Assembly: GCF_000004825.1 (NCBI RefSeq)
Contig: NW_008805070.1
Span: 1,116,001-1,180,000 of the forward strand
DNA from: Heterostelium album PN500
Lineage: Eukaryota; Evosea; Eumycetozoa; Acytosteliales; Acytosteliaceae
Length of the DNA stretch: 64,000 bases
Direction: 5' to 3'
Shown here: positions 1-12,808 of the stretch, piece after piece
How the letters are laid out: each line of letters opens with the position of its first letter
Numbering within the stretch: position 1 is the first letter of the stretch
Made by a program: the position numbers and the translations under genes
The notes under the pieces: model-generated
Database searches by the model: none
Seen by the model: only the letters and a program-made list of their open reading frames with translations
Told to the model about the DNA's origin: nothing

Positions 1-3000
1 ATTGTATTTCGTTTGTGTTTGATTTTGTATGGTGGGTATGTGTTCAATAGGATAATTATTAGAATATAGTATAAATATGTGAGTGAGTATGGTGTCACAA
101 CGGAAGCAAGAGCAACATCATTATCACTATCGTCATTAAGGTATACTTATTATTATTCTCATTGAAAAAAGGTATACCTTTTTAAGGTGAAGATACGGTG
201 GATGATTGGATGAGAATTTGAGAAGAGTTTGAGATAGGTTTGTGTGAGGAAGTGGAGATTGAGGAAATGGGTAGTTATCACCTATCAACATTATTAACTA
301 ACACTTTTAAAAATATATAAAGTGATAGACACAGTCCAAACCAAGGAGAATATACAGAGTGCCATCGTTATATTATTTTTATCATAAAACTATAACACCT
401 ATTGGTTGTTATAAACAAATTTGATGATTGATATAAAGAGTAGTAGTGGTTGTTGTTTAGTGGTGATAATAATTTGACAACAACATAAAATTAATAGTAA
501 TGTCATCAACGAAAATTTGATATATAAAAATTTAATGGTTGTGGGCAAGCAAAAAAAAAAATATTATATTTAGAGAGCAGAGCCAATAGAAAGTATGAGA
601 AAGTAGCTAAGGAGAGATAAAATAAACAAAGACAATTTGTTTCCAGATAAGAGAACTCATAATATAATTAAATAATTTTTTAAAAATTAAAAATAAAAAA
701 TGATAAAATTCTAAATTTGTCGATTGGAAGTAAAGAGGTATAAATAAATCAAGAGTGGGTTACCTTTTTGTTGTTTGTTTTTTTTTTATAAGGATTGCAA
801 TCCTTTTAAATTACTGTTAGGTAATGTAATTGAAGAACAAAGCCAATAAATAATGCTGAAGGTGTGCCAGGTCGGTTTAGTTTAAGTGTCTATTACTAGT
901 AAACACTAAAATAATTTATATAATAAAAGGATAAATATATATATATGTATAATTTATATATTTATATAATTCTTTTAAAGACAAGTTAGAATTTTACCTA
1001 ATGAAGTTTTGAAATTTTGGAAGTTGTAAATGGTTGGTCGAAAAATGAAATTAAAGAGAGTGGTTGTGAAGCAAGCGATCTAAAAAAGCAAGAGAGGATA
1101 GTATATAAAAATATTCAAAAAAAACGAGATAAAAATCGGTATGTTCGCAAGATTGATTGTTTGGTCAAAGCCAATTTGTTGCTGTTGGATGTGTGAAAAG
1201 TTGAGATGAATTTGGTTACTGTAATTCAACTAAATTCGTAAGGATCGTAATGATTGAGGTCCGGTACACAATGATCATTGAGCAAACCACTGACACTCTT
1301 AATATGGAGGCATAAAACAGGTGATCACTGTTTGACAAAGGTATTTGCTTTTGCTGCCGCAATAGATAACTCGCAACAAGTCCACAGTAACTGTTATGTT
1401 GATTTGCTATGAAATGTGTCAAGTGAAAGAAAACATACCAAATCAAATCTGTCAAATTAGGGTTGGGGTTGTAAGAGTAATTTATATATATGGCTGATAG
1501 TGGTGGTGATGTTGGTAGCCGGTTGGTAGATTAAGTATTTGGATAATGTTATAATGGTGTTTTGTTGTTAAATGTCAACTGCTACACTGACAAGCTTGAC
1601 TGCCGACGGTTTAGAGTAAGGTTGAAGATGAGGTGAAAAGATTAAATGTGAGATGCGATGGATTTAGAAAAAAAAAACAGGTGACCGTTTATAAAATATA
1701 ATTTATTGGACAATATAAAAAAAATAAAATCTTATGGGTGGATGAATTAAGAAAATGAGGAAGTTAGAATAATTCAAGTTTTGACACATCTAAGAATTTA
1801 CAAACCTAAACAACAAAACAAAACAAAAATTAAAAAAATTAAAAATAAAAAAAGTTATAACATGTTGTACCACATTCTACTATTTTCTTTAATCTTTAGT
1901 TTCTGTTGGTTGTTGGTGGGACGATGCGTGCCAACAGTGGTGTGTGGGATGTTGTATGGTGTATGGTTGGACGTTGGACAAGTTTGGAAAGAGTAGTAAA
2001 AATTAATAAATTACAATGGTGATGAGGATGATGAAGAGGAGGAAGCTGTCGAGTCGACTCAGTGCTAGAGACACACAATATGAACCTATGTAACTGTGAT
2101 GATGTATTTGTGTGGCAAAACTACCAGCCTTTTGCTGCTTAGAGGGTGGTACTGTCTCTGTTTGAAAAATGATAATTCAATAATTATGTGGTGGCGGTGG
2201 AAAGTTTACTTGATAGTATAGGTGTGTGGTTTGTTTGTTTTGAAAACAACTAATCTTGCACTGAATTTACAATGTGTTGATGAGAAAGCATCTATTTTTT
2301 TTAAATTTTTTATTTAAAGTTGAAGCCCATTAATTTTTTAATTAATTAATTTGGATGAGTGTTCCAAAATCAGTCGCATTCTCACCAGAGTGGCGTCTCT
2401 AAATAAAAAACAACAAAAAACAACAAAAAAAAAAAAGTGATAAAAATTTTGTAAGAGTCACATACTTGTGTCTCACATGTATCTCAATGTGTATCTGACC
2501 AAAAACCAAACAGATTAAACCCAAAAAAAAAAAAAAAAAACCAAGATCTGTTGTTTGCAGTTCGCTGAATTGTTAGCGGGGTGTAAAAACCATAGTGTTG
2601 AGCACTCTCATTGGTCAAAAGATCGTTTGTTTCTTTTGTTAGCGATCGTAACCACAATTTGCATGAAACAAAAAAAATAATAAAAACTTCAAAAAATCAA
2701 CATAAAACTATCATTCACTATGGTCAACCATTTCTCAAATTAACTAAAAACGATAAATTTCTCCCGTTTTGGTTGTTTATTTTTTTTCGAAAATTTGAAT
2801 TCATTTTAAAAAAATTAAGTAATTAAAAAAAAACCAAGCACTGTGGTTGCCGCATCTTGAAAAAAATAAGAAAAACTCTAAATTCGGTCGACTATGATTT
2901 TTTTTTTTTTATGGATTGTGTTGTTTTTAGCGTGGGTTGCAAAACGCATCTCTAATCAGGAAAAAAGTGTCATTTTTCAATGGTTCATACATACGATATG

Positions 3001-5332
3001 TTCATGATTTTCTGTACAGAAAATGTGTATGTATAAATTTGTGTTGTGATTAATATGAATAAATAAACATTAAATTAAGAATAAATAAAATAAAAAATCA
3101 ATCAATTAAAACTGAACCAATTAAGAGGAGATAAATACGGTTGTGTTGTTGTTTGTGGAATCTTTAGTATCATTAATGTAACCCTCCATAAATAGAAAAG
3201 AGTAATTTGATGTATGTTGTTGATTGGTGCGTTCCTCATTTTCATAGCACAAATGAATGAATAGTGTTAATAAATTAATAACAACAGTGAGATCGAAGTA
3301 TGCTTGTCAAACAATATTGAACAACGATGATGCCATAATGTGGATAGTCCTCATTTTACCCAATAGTATTAAATCCCAAAAACCACCAGTAAACTACCAA
3401 AATCCCACCCAAAACAACAATTCTTATAATCTAGATATGATAACAACATTAAACTACAGATTCTTTCTAAAATCTGGTGGGGTCGAAGCTTCGACCATAA
3501 GAGAAGCTAATGATTAATTAGTTAATCATCTTTAATTTTAAAAAGTTGATTGAACCGATAGTCAAAAACTTTCCTTTTTGGAACTTTTAGCTTTTCATTT
3601 GAAATTCTTTTGAAAAACCGTGATTCGACCACAACAGTCTTTTATTTCAATAATAAAATAGAAATCTGCCTGCATAAAAAAAAAAAAAAAATAAAAAAAT
3701 AAAAATAAAATTGCAATTTGTGTGAACAATGAGCGAAAAGTTCAAGTAGTTTTCTATTTTGATTGAGTCATTTGTCTGTCTGTTGTCTTAAAGCAATTTA
3801 CATATTTATGTTTAAGATCTCTTAAAATAGTGTACAATATCTTACACAAAGCAAGGTGAGATACTTTTAAATATCTAACCTCACACTCAAATCTTAATAA
3901 ATATCTTGAAAGATATTTTGAAAGATGAAAGATGATTTGTGCATTTGAAAGACAAAACAAAAAAAAATTAAACCAAGAGGTTGTACAATGTCGTTTTTTT
4001 TTTTCTTCTTCTCATTCAACACCTGTTTATTTGCATGTGTTGTTGATATGTTGTCGTTTCAAGCGAAATTTCATTAGTGCAGAAAAGGTTACGATGAAGA
4101 GTTTGAATTCAAATTTATAAAATTTTATAAATAATATATTTTAAACATTATTGTTTTAAAACATAAATTTGTCTTTCAAATAGATATAATTTAATAATAT
4201 TTGTCAAATCTAACTAATAAATAATTAAAATATCTTTTATTTTTACTAAAACATTAATAAAAAAAAAAGTAGTTGTTCATTTCATTTAATAATACTATTG
4301 ATAGTAATCCTATTATTTACTGTTGATTACCATATCAGTTGATGAATGATGTGGATCCACATCACATTAAATTTCATCGGTTAATAAAAAAAAAAAAAAC
4401 TTGGTTGTCAATGGCGATGGAGATGAAGGCTAAAAGAACATTTCGGGATGTGTTAAGTGGCAGTAAATTTGATTAACTACATCTTTATACTCTATTTATA
4501 ATCATTAATCACACAATTGCAAAAAAAAAACAAAAACCAAGTGGAAATTTAACTTTCATTAACTATTGCCTGCAAAGGGAATTGTGATGCACTAATTTTG
4601 TTTGTTAACACTCTCTGCTTGCTATGTGTTGTATAAAGTCGGTTGTGTGTGATCTCACTACAAAAATCAATAAAATCAATAAAAAGCAATTTTCTCACGG
4701 TCCGTGAAAAAATTATTCATCGGCAATGCCTTTTTGTTTTAGAGTGCTGCGTGTGCATTAAAATTTTCATATTCACTCAACAATAAAAAATTAAAAAACA
4801 AAAACGAAAAAATAAACCAAATTAAATGTTTTTTCATGGATGAAACAGATGCAGTGAGTGAACTTGTGGGTGTTTGAAAAAGGCACTAGAACACTTGTTT
4901 ACCTATGATTATGAATTATTCTGGTGCATTAAGAAGAAGAACTTAGAAAAAAAAACAAAAAATAAAAAAAAAAGAAACCAAAAAAAAATAAAAAAAAATC
5001 ACCTTTATATATTAAAAAGATTTCAGATTATTATTATTATTTAAACGTTAAATGAATATAATATAATTATCATATCATAATTAACATTTATATAACATAT
5101 ATAAAAATAATAATTTGATTTTATTTTTATTTTATTTTTTAATTTTTTTTGTAATTCAACTTCAACTTCAATTCAATTCAATTCAATTTCAAATTTTAAA
5201 TTAAATTTAAATTGAAATTAAATCTATTAGATATTATCTTATCTTATCTTATATATATTGTATCTATAATTAATTAGTAATAATAATATTAACCATAATA
5301 ATAATAATATTATAAATATATATTAAATAATA
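1..5332. other. Long gene-free AT-rich region upstream of PEPCK
   Basis: I find no convincing gene here. Short open frames (for example near 1216-1455, 1781-1996, 2611-2826 and 3257-3517) have no recognisable domain, no plausible splice partners and A/T-driven composition. The region holds many A or T homopolymers, GT-rich stretches (about 1500-2260) and several short perfect palindromes (166-183, 790-805, 3481-3496, 3899-3918, 4695-4707). Just before the PEPCK start lie simple tandem repeats (ATTCA-type near 5170-5190, TATCT near 5235-5255). For a dictyostelid, 5.3 kb without a gene is unusually long. It may hold regulatory DNA or unrecognised noncoding RNA genes. Confidence 0.6.
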
Positions 5333-7138
5333 ATGTCTGCCATTAATCAACAAGTTGCACAATCAATTTCAAAATCATTGTCAGCATCGACTGCAGATGT
5401 TCCACCAGAGAGTCACGATCATGCCGACACCCTAGGTAAGAAGGGAAGAACTCTAATTTAACACCAATCTCTACTAACCTCAAGTATATATGTAAATATA
5501 TTTGGTTAATTACCTCTTCTCCTCTCTATCTGTTTGTTCTTTTTTGTAGATGTTGATAGCTTACATCTCGATGAACACTTCACAAAGCAAACCAATATCT
5601 TCCACAATCCACCAGTTCCAGTTCTCTACGAGCAGGCATTGGCTCATGAAACTGGATCTGCAATGACCAGCACCGGTGCTCTCGTCACCAGATCCGGTGC
5701 CAAGACCGGACGTTCACCAAAGGACAAGAGAATCGTCCAGGAACCATCGAGCTCCAACGACATCTGGTGGGGACCAGTCAATATGCCACTGGACGATCTC
5801 TCCTTCATGATTAACCGTGAGCGTGCCATCGACTACCTCAACACCGTCGATAAGTTGTTTGTGATCGACGGTTACGCCGGTTGGGATCCAGCCTATCGTA
5901 TCAAAGTACGTGTCATCTGCGCACGTGCCTACCACGCACTCTTCATGAACAACATGTTGATCCGTCCAACCAAGGAGGAGCTCAAGACTTTTGGTGAGCC
6001 AGACTACACCATCTACAACGCCGGTCAATTCCCAGCCAATCGTTTCACCAAGGGTATGTCGTCGGCCACCAGTGTCTCGCTCGACTTTGCTCGTCGTGAG
6101 ATGGTCATCCTCGGTACCCAGTATGCCGGTGAGATGAAGAAGGGTGTCCTCACCATCATGATGTATCTCATGCCAAAGATGGGTGTTCTTCCACTCCACT
6201 CTTCGTGTAACGAAGGTAAGGAGGGTGACGTCACTCTCTTCTTTGGTCTCTCCGGTACCGGTAAGACCACTTTGTCCGCTGATCCAAACCGTTACTTGAT
6301 CGGTGACGACGAGCACGTCTGGACCGACCACGGTGTCTTCAACATCGAAGGTGGTTGTTATGCCAAGTGCATCGATTTGTCGCGTGAGAAGGAGCCAGAG
6401 ATTTTCGACGCCATCCGTTTCGGTGCCGTCCTCGAGAACGTCGTCTACAACGAGTACACTCGTAAGGTCGACTACAACAACATCTCCATCACAGAGAACA
6501 CCCGTTGCGCCTACCCATTGGAGTTCATCCCCAACACAAAGTTCCCAGCGCTCTCCAAGAATCATCCAAAGAACATCATCATGTTGACCTGTGATGCCTT
6601 TGGTATCTTGCCACCAGTCTCCAAGCTGACACCACAACAAGTTATGTATCATTTCATCCAGGGTTACACTGCTAAGGTTGCCGGTACCGAAGTCGGTGTC
6701 ACCGAGCCAACCGCTGCCTTCTCCTCGTGCTACGGTGAGCCATTCATTGTATGGCATCCAACTAAATACGCCCACATGCTCGCCGAGCAACTTCAGAAAT
6801 TCAAATCACACGCCTGGCTCATCAATACCGGTTGGACCGGAGGTAGCTACGGTATTGGATCGCGTGTCAAACTCGCCTACACTCGTGCCATCATCGACGC
6901 CATCCACAGTGGTGAACTCGAAAAGGTACCAACCACCCCAATGGAAGTGTTTGGACTTCACGTTCCAACCAGCTGTCCAGGTGTTCCATCGGAGATTTTG
7001 ATGCCATCCAACACATGGTCAGACAAAGCCAAATACACACAAACACTCACCAAGCTCGCCACTCTTTTCATCGAGAACTTTAAGAAATATCAAGACAAAG
7101 CTCCAGCCGAAGTACTTGCTGCCGGTCCAAAACTTTAA
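5333..7138 (+). CDS. pckA: Phosphoenolpyruvate carboxykinase, ATP-dependent type
   Basis: Catalyses oxaloacetate + ATP to phosphoenolpyruvate + CO2 + ADP, the entry step of gluconeogenesis. Two exons: 5333-5435 and 5550-7138 (GTAAGA donor, TTTTTGTAG acceptor), joining in phase to 563 residues, close to the usual 530-560 of the ATP family. The short first exon (34 residues) is an N-terminal extension ahead of the conserved core. The P-loop [11 protein letters not shown] lies near residues 266-276, followed by the metal/kinase-2 segment GDDEHVW. The substrate-binding [14 protein letters not shown] region and the ATP-type FSSCYGEPF segment are also present. The GTG-KTT P-loop marks the ATP form; GTP enzymes carry a cysteine-containing ACGKTN loop. 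Codon use is rich in C-ending codons, suggesting high expression. The gene is flanked by unusually long gene-free DNA on both sides. Confidence 0.97.
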
Positions 7139-10100
7139 ACAACAACAACAGCAACATAAAAACACCCCACGCCATCTTTAAACAAACAAAATCGTTACGT
7201 ACTCAATATTATTATTAAAAAAATAAATAAATTAATAAATAAACAAAAAAATTATAAACTTAAAATGTTCTCAAGATTGATTTATTTTTAAATCACACCA
7301 AATTTCGATAATAAACGATTTTTTATTGTAACAAATCTATTACCAAAAACGGTCAATCATATCTGCAAAAAAATATCAAAAAAAATCATTTAAAAATTGC
7401 AAAAAACTATGCAAAAAAAAAAACAAAAATAAGATTAATGATTAAAAGTTTGTTAGTTTTTTTTAGCTAAAGATTATTGTTTTATTTATTTATTTTATTT
7501 TTATATTTTACTTTGCTGGTTAGTTCCAATTCTGGATTAGATTATAATCAAAAATCAGAATATTCTCAAAGGATTATTAGTTTAGCTTAGTAGTAGTAGG
7601 TCATTTATAATTATAAAAATACAACAAATATAGGAAAAGTAGGAGGAAGAAGAATAAGAACTATTAGTAAGAGAGGGTGAGAGAGAGAGAGAGACAGATA
7701 AGATATTGTTTATTTTTGGAAACACATTTCGTATTTGTGGTGTTATCTAACACTTCGCATTCGATATATTAATACCAACAATGATGATGACTCTTCTTTG
7801 ATATCAACATAACCGGCAAAATCAAAAATATCAATGATTAGAATTCGAAATGTAGCTGGTGGTGATCAATGCTTCAATCTTATCAATCAAGAGTTCTTTC
7901 CTCCCCTTTAAACATCGGTGTTGAACATTTGATTAATCAAATATCCAATTTGTTTGATCAATCAATATTATTGTTTATCAGTCATTAAAAGAATCAACCA
8001 TGAATAGTTACAACAATGCAATTCAGTGACACACATACAATACATACAATACATCAATTACACGCACACAACACACAAATCAATTCACTCATCTAATCAT
8101 ATCTGCAATATATACCAATGATCAATTCATTTGTTGTGTGTTTCCTTTTCATTTAAGTTTTATTAACACCAGTCCTAAATAAGTGTATGAATGCAGGTGA
8201 TAGTTACTCCTTAATTGCTTTTTTACCTCGTAGTTGGTATGTGGACAATTAAACATATATACCAATTGCGTTTCACTGTTTTCACTTTGATTGATAAGCA
8301 TACACATACACATACACACTAACACAATAATAAAAAACAAATCATAAGAATTCACACTAATAAATCAAAACACAACACTAAACAAAAAAGATAGTGTGTG
8401 TTTGTTAAAGTTTTGATATATGTATCATATTAGTGTGTGACCACAATATACTTTTTATTTGTTTTTAAAAAAATAAATAAAAACAGAAATGAAAGGAAAT
8501 TGCTTTATTTGTTTTAGTAGTACCTTGAAATGGTAATGGTGGTAGTGGTAATTGATGATGTTGTTTAATATGATGGCAATAATTAAATTGGTAATCAAAT
8601 CATTGATTAATGCGATATATGCTTGGTGGGTGTTTTAGCTATGTGTTGTTTTGTAATTGCTTTGCTTTGCTTAGTTTGTTGTTGTTATTGTTATTGTTGC
8701 TATTGCTTCACGAAGATTTATATTAGGTACAAGTACAAACACAAACAAACAAACATCATCATCAATATAATTAATATATATATGTGATTATTATTAAAAC
8801 TTCAATTCATTCATCATCATCATACAATTCAATCAATAAATCAATCAATCATAAATTTAATTTTAATACTCTATTGTTATTGTTTCTATTACTGATTGTT
8901 GTTATTGTTGTTGATTAAATTAAACTAGAAAATAAAAACAAATAAACATATTAAAGTGGGAGGAGTAATACTTTTTGTTTTATTTTATTTTTATTTGTTT
9001 ACACAATATTAGTTTCATTATATTATAATCAATATTATTATTATTATTATTATTTTTCAAAAACAATACAATATTATATAAATAATAACCAAAAACATTT
9101 AATTAATAAACCCAAATCAATCAAAACAAACATATTATACCATTCATAAATCAACAATAATAATATAGATTATTTTTAGATCATTTACAACCAGTTTTAT
9201 TTGCTACTTTACTTAAATTGCCAAATATGTATGTAGATCAAAAATAACATCTTATGATTATGACTATCACTTCTTCACATCTTCTTTCTGATGCACCATG
9301 ACATTCCGGAATATGATTTTAATATATTCCAAACGACTACTAAATCAATAGATAACCAACACACACACACCACACATCAACACACAATCACACAAGTACA
9401 TAAGTACATACACACAAGCAAATAAATATCATATATATATTTAGTTTTTTTTTTTTATGCACTTCACACGACATTTAGGAATAAAACGAATTTGATTGAT
9501 AAATGTCATCACTCCATATATAAACACCACTCATACTCAATTAATCAATTAAAAAACAGTATTATTAAGGTATACAAATGAATATATATTTTTTTAAGCT
9601 ATAATTAATAAGAAATAATAGTGGAGTGGTAAGTGAAGATAATAAATAACTGAAAGTGACCGACCAACCAACCTTAATTAACTTTATTTGCACCATAAAT
9701 TAAAATTAATTTGTTATTTCAAATATTATATTAGCTGTTATAGCAATTTCATATTTGATCCAAACCATTCCATATTTTTTTTTTCTCACTCCAATCTATT
9801 ATTATAATTATCATTGTTGTTGCATCTCACACTTTGATTCACTTGTGGCAGCTTACTCTGTTGCTCCTCATTGCAGTGAATTGTAAATAGAACATCCACT
9901 CATTTTCCATATTTATATCATATCTATATTTGAAATAACATACTCCTCAATCTGATATTAACTGACTTAGCTTTACAATAAATAAATAACCAGCCAGCCA
10001 GCTAGTTTATATATTCACACAATCAATTCTAGATTTAGTTTATAATCAAATCGAACCACATTACACCGGTGTGGATTCCATCATTCAGAAAGACATTCCA

Positions 10101-10430
10101 TCAAACAATCAAGATATCAACAACATCAACAGCGCAACGCAAATTCAAAATCAAAAATCCAAATTTAAACTCAACCAAATCAATAATTTGAATTTGTATT
10201 TTAACGTTCAAAAATACAAACATATAATTACATAATTTTGAGCTTCAACATATATTTTCTATCATTCACCAAAAAAAATCAAATAATTGTAGTATTAGAA
10301 AATCAATCAACTTTTATTAATTTATAAATTATTTATTTTAAATCAAACCAACTAAAAAAAAAACAAAAAAAAAACAAAATTAATAATAATATTAAGTAAA
10401 TAATAACTTAATCTTAAAAGAACATCCGTA
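7139..10430. other. Gene-free AT-rich region between PEPCK and the F-BAR gene
   Basis: No gene found. The sequence is AT-rich with CA-rich stretches (about 8025-8070, 9360-9420), GA-repeat (about 7675-7695), ATT/ATC microsatellites and homopolymers. The only frame above 60 residues (8149-8355, minus) has no family features and low-complexity composition. The last few hundred bases presumably contain the promoter and 5' leader of the F-BAR gene. Confidence 0.55.
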
Positions 10431-12291
10431 ATGGCAGCAACCATAAAGACTAGAGGTTTTTCAGAAGATCTTTGGGTATGTTATCAGCAATTCGGTCCTT
10501 ATTTATATTAAATTATCAAGTTTTATTAATTTTGTAAATTTATAAATATCAGGATAAATTTGACGGAGTGGTCAAAAAAGTTGATAATGGTAAGGTTTTT
10601 ACCAATTTAATGAGTAAATTCCTTTTAAAACAACAACAAATAGAATCATTATACTCAAAGAGTATGATTAAATTATGTAAAGATAAATCATTTGCACCAG
10701 ATATGGAAATAGGGTATGTTTATGAAATTGTTATTTTGAATATTAATACGCAGTTTAACTTATTTTTTCAACAATCAATATAGAACAATTCGTGATTCAT
10801 GGCAGATCTATCGTGATCAAGTAGAGGCAATCTCAGTGTTACACGAAGAGTTTTCAAATAAATTGGAAAAAATAATTGTCAGTGGAATCGACAGTTATCT
10901 TGAAGATTCTAGAAAACAAAGAAAAGGTGTAAGTAATAGTAACAATACAAAAAACAATGATCATAGCAATAATAATAATAATAGATTATATGGTTATTAA
11001 TACTTTATTTTATTTTTAATTTTTGTTTTTTTTTTAGTTGGTAGCAGCCGGTGAGAAATTAACAAAAGATTTGAAAGCAGCAGAGAATAATGAATCAAAA
11101 GCGAAAATTAATTATGACAAGTTGAAAAAGAAACAAGAAGAGGCACACGAAGAACTCTCTAAACAACCACCTGGTGCAAAGGAACAGAAAGCAAGAAAGA
11201 ATCTAGAGTCGGCAACCAAAGCAGCCGACAAGGCAGACAATGAGTACAGAGACAGCGTCAAGGTTTTGCAACAGAATCAATCAAAGTTTTATCACGATGA
11301 AATGCCAAAGATTCTCGACGACCTACAACGATTTGAAGTCGATCGTATCGACAGAACCAAAGATTGGCTATTGGATGTCATAAATAACGCTGAAACAATG
11401 CCTGCACAAATATCTACCCATAATGAAGTATGTCATTATTAATATTATTATTATATTGAGTGTTGTTGATCAATATTCTAACAATTGCCAACCATTATAT
11501 TTTATTTTTGTACTTTTTATAAATATTTCAAGAATATTAAAAAGAGTATTGAAAGTATAGATAGAGATAAAGATATTCAATCATTTATTTTGGAAAAGAT
11601 GTCGGGTGCTCAGAAACCACCAGAAGCACAATATGAACCATATCAACCATCGAACCATTTAACTACTTTTTCCATGGTGATGTCACCCTCGAGTTCGCCC
11701 ATCCAACACGGTGTTGATATGAATAGTTTGACTTCATCACAACAGTTATCACAGCAACAACTCGCACAACAACAGATTTCCCAACAACAACTCGCACAAC
11801 AACAACGTAGAAGTCTGAATTCATCGTCGTCCTCCACTCACTCTGGAAACGATCCTCTTCCCGGACTGCCACCCAAACCTGCCAGTGCCATGAATATGCA
11901 ATCCAACGACGAGACGGTGCGCGCACTCTACGATTACAATGCCACCGAGGAGAATGAACTCTCGTTCAAGTCGACCAACGTCATCAAAGTGATAATGCGT
12001 GACGAGAGTGGCTGGTGGCAAGGAAGTGTTGTTGGCGGTGACGGCAAGATCGGAATGTTCCCAAGCAACTTTGTGGAATCGACAGACTCCCAAAAGAAAA
12101 AGGTAGACGTATCCGGTGGAAAATGCAAAGTTCTATACGATTACCACTCTGATTGCGAAGGTGAGCTAGAGATTAGAGAAGGTGAAACACTGACCATTGA
12201 ATACGAAGATGAAGGTTGGTTCTACGGATCAAATGAAAAAGGTTCAGCCGGTAGATTCCCAAGCAACTATGTACAATTGATAAAAGTTTAA
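10431..12291 (+). CDS. F-BAR domain protein with two C-terminal SH3 domains (Bzz1/Nervous wreck-like)
   Basis: Five exons: 10431-10475, 10553-10713, 10784-10928, 11038-11427 and 11533-12291, all with GT-AG borders and consistent phases, giving 499 residues. The N-terminus opens with a Fes/CIP4-homology start (FSEDLWDKFDGV) and continues as a long charged helical region to about residue 270, as in F-BAR domains. A Gln/Ser/Pro linker follows (runs of SQQQLAQQQ near residues 320-340). Two SH3 domains end the protein, at about 376-430 and 445-498; both have the ALYDY/VLYDY start, the GWW or GWF segment and a final PSN(F/Y)V motif. Such proteins bind curved membranes and recruit actin nucleators of the WASP/Arp2/3 pathway in endocytosis and at the contractile vacuole. 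Double C-terminal SH3 domains suggest the Bzz1/Nwk branch rather than syndapin, which has one. Confidence 0.93.
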
Positions 12292-12808
12292 GAAAATAAC
12301 AAAACAAACAAACAAACCAACTAAACAAACAAACAACAACCTAAACAACTCCAATTATCTATATACCATATATAAACCAAACAGACAACGTTTAACTCTC
12401 ACCATTATAAGGTGCAACATTATTTATTTTCAACACCAACACCATCACCAACAAAACAACAACAACAACAACAATAACTCAAACCCCAATCAAACTATCG
12501 TACCAATGTATAACCAAGATAATTTTTCACGACATTTATTAAAATAATAAATCAAAATCTTTTAAAATTCACTTAAACAGTTAATAATAGCTATCATTCA
12601 CTTGTTTTAATCTTTGATTTAAGATTCATAAATACTATAAACATTAATTTTATTTTGTTTAATCTATAGAAGGTAATCTAGATACGTAAATATCTAAAAG
12701 GTCTAATGATTTTTTAATATGTTTACTAATAATAGTATGTAAAAGAAAATGGTGGTTAATAGTCTATTACTTTTATAGTTCATTAATGTGATTATAATAA
12801 TGGTTTGC
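12292..12808. other. Intergenic region between convergent genes
   Basis: This is the shared 3' flank of the F-BAR gene and the minus-strand BORC-like gene. It contains CAA/CAC repeats (about 12295-12340 and 12430-12480) and AT-rich DNA. An optional last minus-strand exon of the BORC-like gene (12678-12693) could lie here. Nothing else is supported. Confidence 0.5.

Noticed and set aside
1216-1455. 79-residue minus-strand frame in a slightly GC-richer patch
   Set aside because: No start context, family match or splice partner; considered as a possible noncoding RNA but no supporting signature was seen.
3481-3496. GGTCGAAGCTTCGACC palindrome considered as part of a tRNA or transposon end
   Set aside because: No cloverleaf or second copy at a matching distance; kept only as one of several short palindromes.
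3257-3517. 86-residue plus-strand frame
   Set aside because: Low complexity, contains a 16-base palindrome near its end, and no recognisable domain.
5714-6790. 358-residue open frame on the minus strand inside PEPCK
   Set aside because: It is the antisense shadow of a strongly codon-biased gene; the product has no family features and PEPCK fully explains the DNA.
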